From Corynebacterium sp. MSK008 (lineage in GTDB: Bacteria; Actinomycetota; Actinomycetes; Mycobacteriales; Mycobacteriaceae), in NCBI RefSeq assembly GCF_030232585.1, contig NZ_JASPJX010000015.1, forward strand, positions 1-33,005: a stretch of 33,005 bases of DNA. The letters run 5' to 3'. Of this stretch, positions 1 to 7,979 are shown in pieces; positions within the stretch are counted from its first letter, which is position 1; every line of letters starts with the position of its first letter. Under the pieces are notes generated by a model. The model was not told the DNA's origin and ran no database searches. It saw only the letters and a program-made list of their open reading frames with translations. Both the position numbers and the translations under genes were made by a program.

Positions 1-507
1 AATGAGTTCATGCGCGACCTCGGCAACGGGAGACTCGACGTGGCCTTTCTCGGCATGGACGCCGACGTCGCCCCAGCGTCCGGACTCACCGCGCACGAGA
101 TCGCCCGAGGGCGTCTCGTCGCCGTCTTGGCGTCACAACACCGGCTAGCGCACACGGGCACCCTGGCCCTGGCTGACTTGGTCGACGAGACGTTCATCGA
201 CTTCCCGGCCGGGTCACCAGGCAGACTCCAAGGCGATCGGGCATTCGCTGCCGCAGGCCTTCAGCGCCGCGTGGGCTTCGAGGCGATGTCGACCGAGTTC
301 ATGCTCGCCCTCGTCGAACGTGGGTTGGGCGTCTGCCTGCTGCCCGTCGAATGTGTGCCGGCTAACCCAGCGCTGCGAGCAGTTCCCGTGGCCGATGGAC
401 CCTGCCGGGCCGAGTACGTCGCGTGGGGCTCTTTCAATCCGAGCCCCGCGTCTCGGGCTTTCATCGAACAGGTCAAGGAATCAATCGCCCTGCACATGGT
501 CGGCTGA
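1..507 (+). CDS. LysR-type transcriptional regulator, C-terminal part (5' truncated by window)
   Basis: The open frame runs in from the window edge and ends at TGA 505-507, giving about 168 residues. It reads as the effector-binding domain of a LysR-type regulator: a segment like 'GRLDVAFLG' is followed by a strand-helix pattern, a 'LVAVLASQHRLA' stretch typical of the domain swap region, 'FIDFPAGS', and near the end 'LVERGLGVCLLPVE', the usual motif before the last helix. The N-terminal winged helix-turn-helix would lie before base 1, so the DNA target and the regulated gene cannot be read here. The family is clear, the ligand unknown. It converges on the XRE-type gene that ends at 560. Confidence 0.8.
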   Translation, partial: NEFMRDLGNGRLDVAFLGMDADVAPASGLTAHEIARGRLVAVLASQHRLAHTGTLALADLVDETFIDFPAGSPGRLQGDRAFAAAGLQRRVGFEAMSTEFMLALVERGLGVCLLPVECVPANPALRAVPVADGPCRAEYVAWGSFNPSPASRAFIEQVKESIALHMVG

Positions 508-559
508 TGCCGGTCCCATCGATCAACGTCTCCGGTCCGTACAGCTAGAGCACAGACCG

Positions 560-961
560 CTAGAACGCGGGCGTGCCCTGCGGGGCGCCGCGGCGCAGGT
601 ACGTGTCGTGGAACCGCGCGGTATCTTGCGCGCTGCGCGGCCATTGGAACCTGATCGGCGCCGGTGTATCGGCCTCCGACGTAAGGAAACAGCCCTCGAC
701 GTTTTCTGCCGCGCCGGGCAGCAGCGCCGCCGGTGGCACCTGCAGCGCGGAGGCGAGCCGGTAGCAGGTGCTCAAGGTGGGGTCGGCCACCTTGGAGTTG
801 TAGTCGTTGCGCTCCAGATTCGAGATCAGCGAGCGCGACACGCCGGCCAGCTCCGCCAGGCGCGTTTGGCTCAGCCCCCGCATGAGCCGGATGGCGCGCA
901 CGCGCTCCCCCAGCCCGAGTGCGTAGCTCGCCCAGTGCGATTGTGGCAGTACTTCCCCCAT
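560..961 (-). CDS. XRE-family helix-turn-helix transcriptional regulator
   Basis: A 133-residue protein with an N-terminal Cro/C1-type helix-turn-helix at about residues 18-52 ('RVRAIRLMRGLSQTRLAEL', then 'GVSRSLISNLERN'), followed by 'LSTCYRLASALQVPPAALL', which completes the five-helix domain at about residue 80. The remaining 50 residues resemble no ligand-binding domain I recognise. The start at 961 is supported by a purine-rich GGGGGAG on the minus strand 6 nt before the ATG. It lies downstream of upp on the same strand with 106 bp between them, so it may be read from upp or from its own promoter. Target genes are unknown; autoregulation is usual for the family. Confidence 0.85.
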   Translation of the reverse strand: MGEVLPQSHWASYALGLGERVRAIRLMRGLSQTRLAELAGVSRSLISNLERNDYNSKVADPTLSTCYRLASALQVPPAALLPGAAENVEGCFLTSEADTPAPIRFQWPRSAQDTARFHDTYLRRGAPQGTPAF

Positions 962-1067
962 AGTTTCTCCCCCGTTTGTCGGCGCTCCCCTTTAAGCGTT
1001 CAACTAGCTATGCCACGCAATGTAGCGCGGGATTGGCGTGTGCGCTACCGGTGGGACGTCGACAAGC

Positions 1068-1703
1068 TTAAAGCTCGATGTTGCGCGGGCCGTAGAGGCG
1101 GTCGCCCGCATCGCCCAAGCCGGGGACGATGTAGGCGTCCTCGTTGAGCGACGGGTCGATGGTGGCGGTGACCAGGCGCACCGGGCCGCCGTGAGCCTCG
1201 AGCTTGTCCACGCCCGGCTGGGCCGAGACCATGCAAATGCAGGTGATGTTGTCGGCGCCGCGCTCCACCAGCAGATCAATGGCGTGGATCAGCGAACCGC
1301 CGGTGGCCAGCATCGGGTCCACCAGGAACACCGGCTGGCCGGACAGGTCCTGCGGCAGGGCCTCCAGGTACGGCACCGGCTCGTGCGTCTTTTCGTCGCG
1401 GGCCAGGCCGATGAAGCCCACCTGCGCGTCCGGGATCATCGACAGCGACGGGTCCACCATGCCCAGGCCAGCGCGGATGATGGGCACGATGATCGGCGGG
1501 GTGGCAAGGCGCGCGCCGCGGGCGGTGGCGACGGGGGTTTCGGTGTCGAACTCCTCCACCTCGAGGTCGCGCGCCGCTTCGTAAATGAGCATCGCGCCCA
1601 GGTCCGCCAGCGCCGCGCGAAACGCTGCGTTGTTGGAACGCTTGTCGCGCATGATGGTCAGGCGGGACGCGGCGAGGGGGTGGTTGACAACCGTGATATC
1701 CAT
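1068..1703 (-). CDS. upp: Uracil phosphoribosyltransferase
   Basis: Cytoplasmic pyrimidine salvage enzyme that makes UMP and pyrophosphate from uracil and PRPP. The 211-residue protein begins '[15 protein letters not shown]' and carries 'IIRAGLGM', the PRPP-binding loop '[14 protein letters not shown]', and the C-terminal uracil-binding segment '[12 protein letters not shown]', all typical of Upp. An ATG three codons upstream (1712) is in frame, but I chose 1703. The protein then starts like actinobacterial Upp, and a TAGCAT box sits 7 nt before this ATG, as expected for a leaderless transcript. It is divergent from the EspC-like/NlpC gene pair. Confidence 0.95.
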   Translation of the reverse strand: MDITVVNHPLAASRLTIMRDKRSNNAAFRAALADLGAMLIYEAARDLEVEEFDTETPVATARGARLATPPIIVPIIRAGLGMVDPSLSMIPDAQVGFIGLARDEKTHEPVPYLEALPQDLSGQPVFLVDPMLATGGSLIHAIDLLVERGADNITCICMVSAQPGVDKLEAHGGPVRLVTATIDPSLNEDAYIVPGLGDAGDRLYGPRNIEL

Positions 1704-1710
1704 GCGGGCC

Positions 1711-1716
1711 ATGCTA
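1711..1716 (-). promoter_or_regulatory. Candidate -10 box for a leaderless upp transcript
   Basis: TAGCAT on the minus strand, 7 nt before the upp ATG at 1703. No ribosome-binding site is visible. The placement puts the transcription start at or next to the start codon and argues against the ATG at 1712, whose first two bases lie inside the box. Confidence 0.45.
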
Positions 1717-1732
1717 GTTCACTCAGCGGGTC

Positions 1733-1748
1733 GCGAAAATTTTTTCGC
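1733..1748. promoter_or_regulatory. Palindrome in the divergent upp / EspC-like promoter region
   Basis: GCGAAAA-TT-TTTTCGC is a perfect 7-bp inverted repeat with a 2-bp centre. It sits 30 bp upstream of the upp start and 34 bp upstream of the EspC-like start, in the 79 bp between two divergent genes. Position and symmetry suit a repressor site. The A/T core could also simply be part of a promoter. No cognate regulator is identified. Confidence 0.35.
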
Positions 1749-1782
1749 CACGAGGGAACCGGGGCGGGGTTTTCCGCGTCCA

Positions 1783-2070
1783 ATGGCCATGACTGTATTT
1801 CACATTGACTCCGCTGCCGTATCCGCCATGACCGATGCGCTGCGCAACGACGCAGCCACATTGCAATTGCTTCACGACGTCCCCTTCCCCACCACCTGGC
1901 CACTCGGCGAATTCAGCGCCGCGGTGACCGAGTCCATCGCCAAAGCCAACGCCGATGCAGAAGCACTGCGCGCCGAGGCCCACCGCATCGCAGCAGTGAT
2001 GGACCTGGCGGTCGATGCCGCCGCAGCCGTAGACACCTGCACCTGCCAGAAGCTGGGGGCCACGCTATGA
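1783..2070 (+). CDS. Small helical protein, EspC/type VII secretion-associated-like
   Basis: A 95-residue, Ala-rich, almost entirely helical protein with no signal peptide. It opens 'MAMTVFHIDSAAVSAMTDAL', resembling the start of EspC-like (DUF2580) proteins that accompany type VII substrates; a short break around 'FPTTWPLGEF' separates two helical stretches. A start at the second ATG (1789) is also possible. The stop overlaps the start of the NlpC/P60 gene as ATGA (2067-2070), so translation is probably coupled and the proteins may form a pair. I see no YxxxD/E export motif and no tyrosine at all. The assignment is inference from length, helical pattern and partner, not from a diagnostic motif. 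A Cys-rich tail ('DTCTCQK') is unusual for the family. Confidence 0.6.
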   Translation: MAMTVFHIDSAAVSAMTDALRNDAATLQLLHDVPFPTTWPLGEFSAAVTESIAKANADAEALRAEAHRIAAVMDLAVDAAAAVDTCTCQKLGATL

Positions 2071-3161
2071 GCTCCGTGAAGACAAATTTTGGCAGCGCAT
2101 TCGACCTGTTGAACCGCATCGCCGACCGACAAGGCGAGAACGGTAACCGCATGCTCAGTGCCAGCTTGGACGTGCACGGCACCGCTAGCTGGATAGCGAG
2201 TCTGCTCCCCTTCGATCTGCCCACCCTTCCGGGCTTCGGCATGCCGGACTTCAAGGACTTCGACCCGCTGGCGCTGGTGGCCAACACGTCCGGGGCATCG
2301 CGCGTTCGCGCCGCTGCGGACCTGGCGGACTACCGCGCCACCATCAGCGACGGTGTCCTGCGCGGCGGTGTGCTCATCGGCACTGCGGCCTTTGACCTAT
2401 TCACCATCGCCACAGCACTCATCAACAGCGCCGTGGCGACACCTGCGATCGCGGCCTCACCCGCAGGCCTCATCGGTGCTGCCGCCTACATCGCCGGGAT
2501 CATCGCCGACGCGATCACTGACGCCATGAAAGTGCTCGATGCACTGGAGAAGGAACTTCGCCAGATTGCGGACACGCTTAGCTCCGCCACGTCCGCCGCG
2601 CTGGCCCGCGTCATGCCGGGGCCTGGCCCGGTCACAGAAAAGGCCCACGGGGAGCTGCAACGACTGGCCTCCCTGGTAGAGCCCGCCGACAAGGCGGCAC
2701 CTGCGCCCGCACCTCCGACGGTGCAACCGGCCTCCGCCGTCGTCCCGCCACCGCCGCCGCAGCCACAGCCCGCATCTGCCCCGCCGCCGGAGCCTGTGCC
2801 GGCGCACGCCCCCGGATCCGCTGTCGGTGCCGCCGCCGTCGAAGCCGCGAAAAGCCAGCTCGGAACACCGTACGTGTGGGGCGGGGCCGCACCGGGCGGC
2901 TTCGACTGCTCCGGGCTTACCTCTTGGGCGTACAGGCAGGCGGGTCTGGAAATCCCGCGCGTCGCCGCGGACCAGACCGTGGGCAGGCAGGTGTCGTATC
3001 AGGAGCTGCAGCCGGGGGATCTGGTGTTGTGGTCCGGGCACGCCGCCATGTACGCGGGTGACGGGATGATGATCGAGGCGGGAAGCCCCGTGCAGATGAA
3101 CCCGGTGCGCACAGAGAATCTGGGCATGACCTTCCGCGGATTCTGGAGGCCGACCGGCTAA
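2067..3161 (+). CDS. NlpC/P60 (C40) peptidoglycan endopeptidase with helical N-terminal domain
   Basis: The 364-residue protein has three parts. Residues 1-200 are helical, with a hydrophobic Gly/Ala-rich central stretch at about 95-155. Residues 205-250 are a Pro/Ala linker of the type that spans cell wall. Residues 252-364 are an NlpC/P60 domain with the catalytic Cys281 in 'GGFDCSGL' and His325 in 'SGHAAMYAG'. Such enzymes cut D-Glu-meso-DAP bonds in wall peptides. There is no Sec signal peptide, unlike RipA-type enzymes, so export may need another route; the coupled EspC-like gene suggests type VII (ESX-4-like) secretion. The central hydrophobic region might instead insert in the membrane. 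The catalytic domain is certain; the export route is inference. Confidence 0.85.
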   Translation: MSSVKTNFGSAFDLLNRIADRQGENGNRMLSASLDVHGTASWIASLLPFDLPTLPGFGMPDFKDFDPLALVANTSGASRVRAAADLADYRATISDGVLRGGVLIGTAAFDLFTIATALINSAVATPAIAASPAGLIGAAAYIAGIIADAITDAMKVLDALEKELRQIADTLSSATSAALARVMPGPGPVTEKAHGELQRLASLVEPADKAAPAPAPPTVQPASAVVPPPPPQPQPASAPPPEPVPAHAPGSAVGAAAVEAAKSQLGTPYVWGGAAPGGFDCSGLTSWAYRQAGLEIPRVAADQTVGRQVSYQELQPGDLVLWSGHAAMYAGDGMMIEAGSPVQMNPVRTENLGMTFRGFWRPTG

Positions 3162-3164
3162 AGT
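3159..3164 (+). promoter_or_regulatory. Candidate -10 box for a leaderless transcript of the 412-residue gene
   Basis: TAAAGT overlaps the TAA stop of the NlpC/P60 gene and lies 7 nt before the ATG at 3172. There is no Shine-Dalgarno sequence (the spacer is TTCCCGC). The downstream gene may therefore be transcribed on its own although it lies only 10 bp after its neighbour. Confidence 0.4.
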
Positions 3165-3171
3165 TTCCCGC

Positions 3172-4410
3172 ATGACTACGCGCGCGATTCTCCCCGTCAA
3201 GATCTCCCTGACCGAGGGCGACTTCTACACCCTGTGGGCACCCACCTGGAAGGAAAGGGGCACCGAGTGGCAGGCCTTCCTCGGCGACGACCAAGCCGTG
3301 CTGGCCTTCCACTCCCCCGAGGAGCTCCTGGCCTACCTGGAAACCACCAACTCCCACGACCTGGCGGACCACCCGAAGTGGCAGCAGTTCCAGGCCCAGG
3401 GCGACGACCGGGTGGTGCCCAACGACAAGCAGTACTTCGACATCATCGGCGCACCCGAGTTCCTGGCCGGCCGCCCGAGCCACGAAAACGTCTCGCGCCT
3501 GGCGCGGGTGTTCCAGATCTCCCGCTCCCTTGCAGACGTTGCTTCCGCTGAGCAGGCGCAGATCTTCTTCGCCTCCCACTCGATCCTGGGCAACGTCAAC
3601 CGCGGCTCCGACCACTACGCGGGCGAAAACGGCCTGTCCGAGTGGTCCGGCGTCGGCCGCGTGGTGCTGGCGAACTGGGAGAATGTGGTCAAGTCGTTGG
3701 ACGAGTCTGTCCGTGTCGTCGATACGCAAGAGCTCGACGCCGAGCGCGTCGCAGCCGCAGGCACCTCCATCGCCGCCGCCACCGAAGCCCGCGCCGCAGC
3801 CGCTGAGCAGGCGCGCGCCGACGAAGAGGCCCGCGCCGCCGCGGCAGACCCGTACGACTCCTCCCCGTGGGGCCGCGCAGGCATCGACCCGGTGAAGATC
3901 TCCATCCAGGGCCAGAGCGTGTACACGCTGCGCACCTACCTGCGCGGCGCCCCGGTGTTTTTGGGCAAGTACGGCGAGATCATCACCTTCCCGTCCACCA
4001 AGCACCTGGGCCGCTGGATCCTGGAGCACGACGACCACGACCTGGCGGGCGTGTCCACCTGGCAGGACCTCATCGACACCGCCAACGCCGGCGAGCTGAA
4101 GGTGGAGGTCCACCCGGACAACTCCTACTCCTTCAATGGCATCGCCGCCGACATCAACAAGGGCCCCGACGCCGTGGACACCGCGCAGATGTCGAAGGCG
4201 TACGAGCTGCTCGCGGACGCCGCGGACTGGGCGCAGGACGACTCGCTGAACTCCCTGCTTTTGGCCAACCCGCGCATGCAGGACTACCTGGCGTACATGC
4301 TGGGCTCCACCCGCGCCGCGGGCTACGTGCCGTCCGCCCCATTTACCGATAAGGCGGAAGCCTGGACGGAGATGGAAAACCAGCTGATCAAGCGCTTCTC
4401 CAAGTTCTAA
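3172..4410 (+). CDS. Conserved actinobacterial protein with duplicated domain, function unknown
   Basis: A 412-residue soluble protein I cannot assign to a function. The N-terminal half starts with 'LPVKISLTEGDFYTLWAP', and a related segment recurs from residue 240 ('PVKISIQGQSVYTLRTYLRG'). Both copies are followed by a segment about proteins' edges ('FHSPEELLAYLE' versus 'FPSTKHLGRWIL') and then 'HDLAD/HDLAG' plus 'W-Q', so a module of about 60 residues is duplicated. Between them lies an Ala/Glu-rich, probably coiled-coil linker at about 184-225. There is no signal peptide, membrane segment or catalytic motif that I recognise. It sits between a wall hydrolase and a membrane protein, which fits a cell-envelope role but does not prove it. 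Confidence 0.8.
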   Translation: MTTRAILPVKISLTEGDFYTLWAPTWKERGTEWQAFLGDDQAVLAFHSPEELLAYLETTNSHDLADHPKWQQFQAQGDDRVVPNDKQYFDIIGAPEFLAGRPSHENVSRLARVFQISRSLADVASAEQAQIFFASHSILGNVNRGSDHYAGENGLSEWSGVGRVVLANWENVVKSLDESVRVVDTQELDAERVAAAGTSIAAATEARAAAAEQARADEEARAAAADPYDSSPWGRAGIDPVKISIQGQSVYTLRTYLRGAPVFLGKYGEIITFPSTKHLGRWILEHDDHDLAGVSTWQDLIDTANAGELKVEVHPDNSYSFNGIAADINKGPDAVDTAQMSKAYELLADAADWAQDDSLNSLLLANPRMQDYLAYMLGSTRAAGYVPSAPFTDKAEAWTEMENQLIKRFSKF

Positions 4411-4465
4411 GCCGTTTCGCCGTTCGCCCGAGGCAGGCCGACATGCCGGGCAAACGTGCGACCTT

Positions 4466-4471
4466 TACAAT
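4466..4471 (+). promoter_or_regulatory. Candidate -10 box for a leaderless transcript of the UPF0126 gene
   Basis: TACAAT lies 8 nt before the ATG at 4480, with no ribosome-binding site between. It supports 4480 over the in-frame GTG at 4456, which lies upstream of the box. Confidence 0.5.
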
Positions 4472-4479
4472 TCGCACTT

Positions 4480-5616
4480 ATGTCAGTGGACCAGGTCGAC
4501 CCCCTTATTAGCTCCATTTATCACTGGATGGACATCTCCGGCGTGTTGCTGATGGGCATCATCGGCGGCACGCTCGCCCGCCAGCTCGGCTACGACATCG
4601 TGGGCTTCCTCTTCATCGCGATGCTCTCCGCCCTCGGCGGCGGCATGTTGCGCGACGTGCTGATCAACGAGGGCACCGTCGCCGCGATGAGCCAGCCGGA
4701 GTACCTCATCTTGGCGTTCACCGGCGCGCTGATCGCCCGGTTCACCTATTTCAAGGGCCGCGCCTGGGAGTTTTTGCAGTCGCACGGCGATGCGCTCGTG
4801 TCTGCCCTGTGGGCTTCTACCGGCGCATCCAAGGCCATCCAGTACGGCCTGCCCATCTTGCCCACCATCATGATGGGCGTGTTCACCGCTACCGGCGGCG
4901 GCATGATCCGCGATGTGGTCACCGGCCGCGAGCCCAGCGTCTTCGGCGGTAACCAGCCCACTGTGATCCCGGCGGTGGCCTGCGCGGTAATCACCCTGAT
5001 CGGCAACGCCACCGGCTACCTGGCGTTGGGCATGATTATCGGCCCGGTGGTCAGCTTCGCGTTGTTCCTCGCCGGCTACTGGGGCAACTGGCGCATCTCC
5101 ACTGATTCCGATTTCGCACCGGTGAACACCACGGTCAACGCCACCGCAACCCAGGTGGCGCACTTGGCCAAGAAGGCGGAGCACAAGTCGCGTGCCGTGG
5201 CCCGCGAGTTGGAGCCGACGCGGGTGCGCTCGTGGCGTCACCGGCAGATGGAAAAGGCGCTGCAGCGCCGCATTGAGGCGGAGATCCGCAAGGGCAAGCG
5301 CCCGGCGGAGGCGGTCAGCGACGCGGATGATTTCCTCACCGAGTTCACCACCCAGTTCCCCGCCATCGACGCGGAAGTTCTGGCGGAGGCGGTCGGTGTC
5401 GCGCCGGAGCCGGAGGTTGCGGAAGACGAGGGCCTCTTCGACAGCATCGGCGTGGACCTGACCGGCGATTCCTACGAGGAAGACGCCGAGGAGCCGGACC
5501 CGGCCGAGACGGAGGCGATGAACGCGGACATGCTGGATATTATTCTCTCCGACGAGGCTTTGACCGACGAGCTCATCGAGCGGCTCGCGGCCCGCTACGA
5601 CCAAAAGGAGTCCTAG
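4480..5616 (+). CDS. UPF0126 (YicG/TRIC-like) membrane protein with long cytoplasmic tail
   Basis: A 378-residue protein. Residues 1-200 hold two tandem UPF0126 repeats, about three membrane helices each, with the Gly-rich signatures 'SALGGGMLRDVL' and 'TATGGGMIRDVVTG'. The family is related to TRIC channels and includes proteins implicated in glycine transport; the substrate here is not shown. The usual family length is about 200-220. Here a further 170 residues follow: a basic, helical stretch ('RHRQMEKALQRRIEAEIRKG') and then a strongly acidic region ending in 'LIERLAARYDQKES'. This tail is probably cytoplasmic. The stop abuts the next ATG (TAGATG), so it is likely cotranscribed with the D,D-carboxypeptidase gene. 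Confidence 0.88.
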   Translation: MSVDQVDPLISSIYHWMDISGVLLMGIIGGTLARQLGYDIVGFLFIAMLSALGGGMLRDVLINEGTVAAMSQPEYLILAFTGALIARFTYFKGRAWEFLQSHGDALVSALWASTGASKAIQYGLPILPTIMMGVFTATGGGMIRDVVTGREPSVFGGNQPTVIPAVACAVITLIGNATGYLALGMIIGPVVSFALFLAGYWGNWRISTDSDFAPVNTTVNATATQVAHLAKKAEHKSRAVARELEPTRVRSWRHRQMEKALQRRIEAEIRKGKRPAEAVSDADDFLTEFTTQFPAIDAEVLAEAVGVAPEPEVAEDEGLFDSIGVDLTGDSYEEDAEEPDPAETEAMNADMLDIILSDEALTDELIERLAARYDQKES

Positions 5617-6870
5617 ATGAAGCGTGCGCTCGCAGCGGCGACAGCATTGAGCTTTTGCTTGTCGACGACAGCTCACGCCCAAGACGCCGAAACCCCGACC
5701 GAGACCACCTCCCCGGCCGGCCCGACCGTCGGCTACTACGACGAGGGCGGCAACTGGATCCCACCCAGCCGGGGCCGCGCGCCCGACACCGACAACTGCC
5801 CACAGGCCACCTGGCCGCCGGAGCCGGTGTCCACCTCCGAGCGCGCCGCCACCTCCCCTGCCCCGCTGCCGGTGCTTTTCGACGGCCCCTGCGGCGTGAC
5901 CGCCGCCGACGGCTACACCACCCCCGACGGCGTGGTCGCCTCCTCATGGCTGGTCGCCGACCTGGATTCCGGCGACGTGGTGGCGATGAAGGACCCGCAC
6001 GGTCGCTACCGGCCGGCCTCGATAATCAAGGTGTTGCTGGCACTGACCGTCATCAACGAGCTGCCGCTGGACCAGAAGGTCGAAGTCTCCGCAGAATCCG
6101 CCGGCCAGGAAGGCTCCGCCGCCGGCATCGGCGAGGGCGGCGACTACACCGTCGAAGACCTGCTCACCGGCCTGCTGTTGTCCTCGGGCAACGACTGCGC
6201 CCATGCGCTTGCCCAGGCCCTCGGCGGCGACGAGCTCGCACTCGGCAAGGTCAACGCGCTGGCCAAGAAACTAGGCATGGCCGATACCCGCGCCACCTCC
6301 TACTCGGGCCTGGACGGCGCCGGAATGTCCACCTCCGCCTGGGACATGGGCCTGGCCTACACCGCGGCGTTCGCGGACCCCACCTTCACCCGCATCGTCG
6401 ACACGGAGCACACCACCTTCCCCGGCTTCGACGACCTGCCGGCGTTCGAGCTGTGGAACGACAACCATCTCTACCTCAACGACCCGGACGGCATCGGCGG
6501 CAAGACCGGCTACACCGACGACGCGAACCACACGTTCGTCGGCGCCGTGAACCACGAAGGCCGCCGCCTCGTGGCGATCATCCTGGACACCACAGCCTAC
6601 GACCACCGCCCCTGGGAGCAGGCACAGATGCTTTTGCACGAGGCGTATGGGGTGCGAAGCTCCGTCGCAAAGCTTGAGCCTCTCGCTGCGGAGACCCCAG
6701 AAACGACAACGGCCGCCCCCACCCCCGCGCCTGCGCCTGAGCAAGCTGGGGAGGAGACGACCTGGAACCGCTGGTGGTCCTATGTGATTGTGGTGGCCGT
6801 ACTCGCGCTCGCCGCGCTGGCCACCTCGTTTAGTCTCGGGACAGGAGAGAAACCACGCCGACGCCGATAG
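5617..6870 (+). CDS. D-alanyl-D-alanine carboxypeptidase (peptidase S11, low-molecular-weight PBP)
   Basis: A 417-residue exported penicillin-binding protein that trims the terminal D-Ala from peptidoglycan pentapeptides. The N-terminus has a Sec signal ('MKRALAAATALSFCLSTTAHA', probable cleavage after the final Ala). The catalytic triad of motifs is complete: Ser135-x-x-Lys138 in 'ASIIK', Ser190-Gly-Asn192, and Lys296-Thr-Gly. A C-terminal Pro/Glu/Thr-rich linker leads to a membrane helix ('WSYVIVVAVLALAALATSF') and a basic end, so the enzyme is anchored with its catalytic domain outside. It starts directly at the stop of the UPF0126 gene. Its last 41 bp overlap the end of the convergent yihY-type gene. 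Confidence 0.93.
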   Translation: MKRALAAATALSFCLSTTAHAQDAETPTETTSPAGPTVGYYDEGGNWIPPSRGRAPDTDNCPQATWPPEPVSTSERAATSPAPLPVLFDGPCGVTAADGYTTPDGVVASSWLVADLDSGDVVAMKDPHGRYRPASIIKVLLALTVINELPLDQKVEVSAESAGQEGSAAGIGEGGDYTVEDLLTGLLLSSGNDCAHALAQALGGDELALGKVNALAKKLGMADTRATSYSGLDGAGMSTSAWDMGLAYTAAFADPTFTRIVDTEHTTFPGFDDLPAFELWNDNHLYLNDPDGIGGKTGYTDDANHTFVGAVNHEGRRLVAIILDTTAYDHRPWEQAQMLLHEAYGVRSSVAKLEPLAAETPETTTAAPTPAPAPEQAGEETTWNRWWSYVIVVAVLALAALATSFSLGTGEKPRRRR

Positions 6871-7924
6871 CGCCCAGCGCCGCGCCAACCCCCAGCGCCT
6901 TGCCGGACGGCTTGGACTCCTCCCTGCCGCGGACCGCGCCCGCGCGGACGTTGATCACGGCCGGCTCCGGCACCTCAGCCGGGGCCAACGCGAGGGACTC
7001 CTCGGTGGTGGCGGTCCACGCCGCGACGTAGAGCACCACGCGCCAGATCAGGTACAGCAGGACCATCAGGGTGATGATCGGGCCGAAGATCGCACCCGCC
7101 GGGTTGCCGGTGGCCGAGGATATGACCAGGCCGGCGAACTGCTGCAGGATGGCGAAGATAACCGCACCGAGCAGCGCACCCTTCAAGCCGGACTTCACCG
7201 GGACCTTCGTGCGCGGCATGTACATGTTCACCCACAGCATGACCAGGAAGCTGGCCAGCACGCTGACGAGGAAGCCGACAACCCACACCACAAGGCGCGC
7301 GCCCGGGAAGTCGCCGATGCCGAGGCGCTCCATCAGGGTGCTTGTCCAGCTGGACACTCCCAGGGCGGTCACTACTGCGGCGACGATGAACAGGGCGATC
7401 AGCACGATCAGGCCCAGCAGGTCGGCGATCTTCTTGGTTACGAAGTTGCCGCCCTCGTTCGCATCCACCTTCCACATCGCGGACACGCCGACGCGCAGGT
7501 GGTTCATCCAGTTCAAGCCGGACCACAGGGTGGTAAGCAGGCCGATGCCGGCAACTGCGCCGCGCTGATCAATCGCCGTCTGGATCAGCTCGTTGACCAT
7601 GGCGCCCAAATCTCCGTCCATGGACTGGGTGATCTGGTTTTGGATGTCATCCATGAGCTCTGGGCGGGCGTTGAGGAAGAAACCGAGGCCCGCGAAGACC
7701 AGCATCAGCAGCGGGAACAGCGCCAGCACGGAGAAATAGGTGATGCCAGCGGCTAGCTGGTTGCCGCCTTCGGTGCCGAAGCGGTCATTCATCCGCAGCA
7801 GGTGACCAGCGGCGGGAGACTTCTTCTCCACCTTCTCCTCGAAGCCTTCTTTCTGCTGCTTCGAGGCGCGCTCAATGCCGTGTTCGTCGGTGTACGCCTT
7901 GCGCGGCGCGGTCGAGGTAGCCAT
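6830..7924 (-). CDS. YihY/BrkB-family inner membrane protein
   Basis: A 364-residue multi-pass membrane protein of the YihY (formerly 'ribonuclease BN') family. The N-terminal 40 residues are charged and cytoplasmic. Six membrane segments follow from 'LAAGITYFSVLALFPLLMLV' to 'PIITLMVLLYLIWRVVLYVAAW', including the family segment 'GALLGAVIFAILQQFAG'. A short hydrophobic helix lies near the C-terminus. Biochemical function is not established for the family, and RNase activity was a misassignment. The start is supported by AAGGGA 6 nt upstream. It is convergent with the D,D-carboxypeptidase gene, sharing 41 bp of coding sequence. Confidence 0.9.
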   Translation of the reverse strand: MATSTAPRKAYTDEHGIERASKQQKEGFEEKVEKKSPAAGHLLRMNDRFGTEGGNQLAAGITYFSVLALFPLLMLVFAGLGFFLNARPELMDDIQNQITQSMDGDLGAMVNELIQTAIDQRGAVAGIGLLTTLWSGLNWMNHLRVGVSAMWKVDANEGGNFVTKKIADLLGLIVLIALFIVAAVVTALGVSSWTSTLMERLGIGDFPGARLVVWVVGFLVSVLASFLVMLWVNMYMPRTKVPVKSGLKGALLGAVIFAILQQFAGLVISSATGNPAGAIFGPIITLMVLLYLIWRVVLYVAAWTATTEESLALAPAEVPEPAVINVRAGAVRGREESKPSGKALGVGAALGAIGVGVVSLLSRD

Positions 7925-7979
7925 CGACGTCCCTTCAAATATGTGTCATTTACCAAACACATCGTAGAGGAGGCGGTGC

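Noticed and set aside
4483..5682. Minus-strand open frame of about 400 codons over the UPF0126 gene
   Set aside because: Arg/His/Gly-rich shadow without motifs; the plus strand has clear membrane repeats and a supported start.
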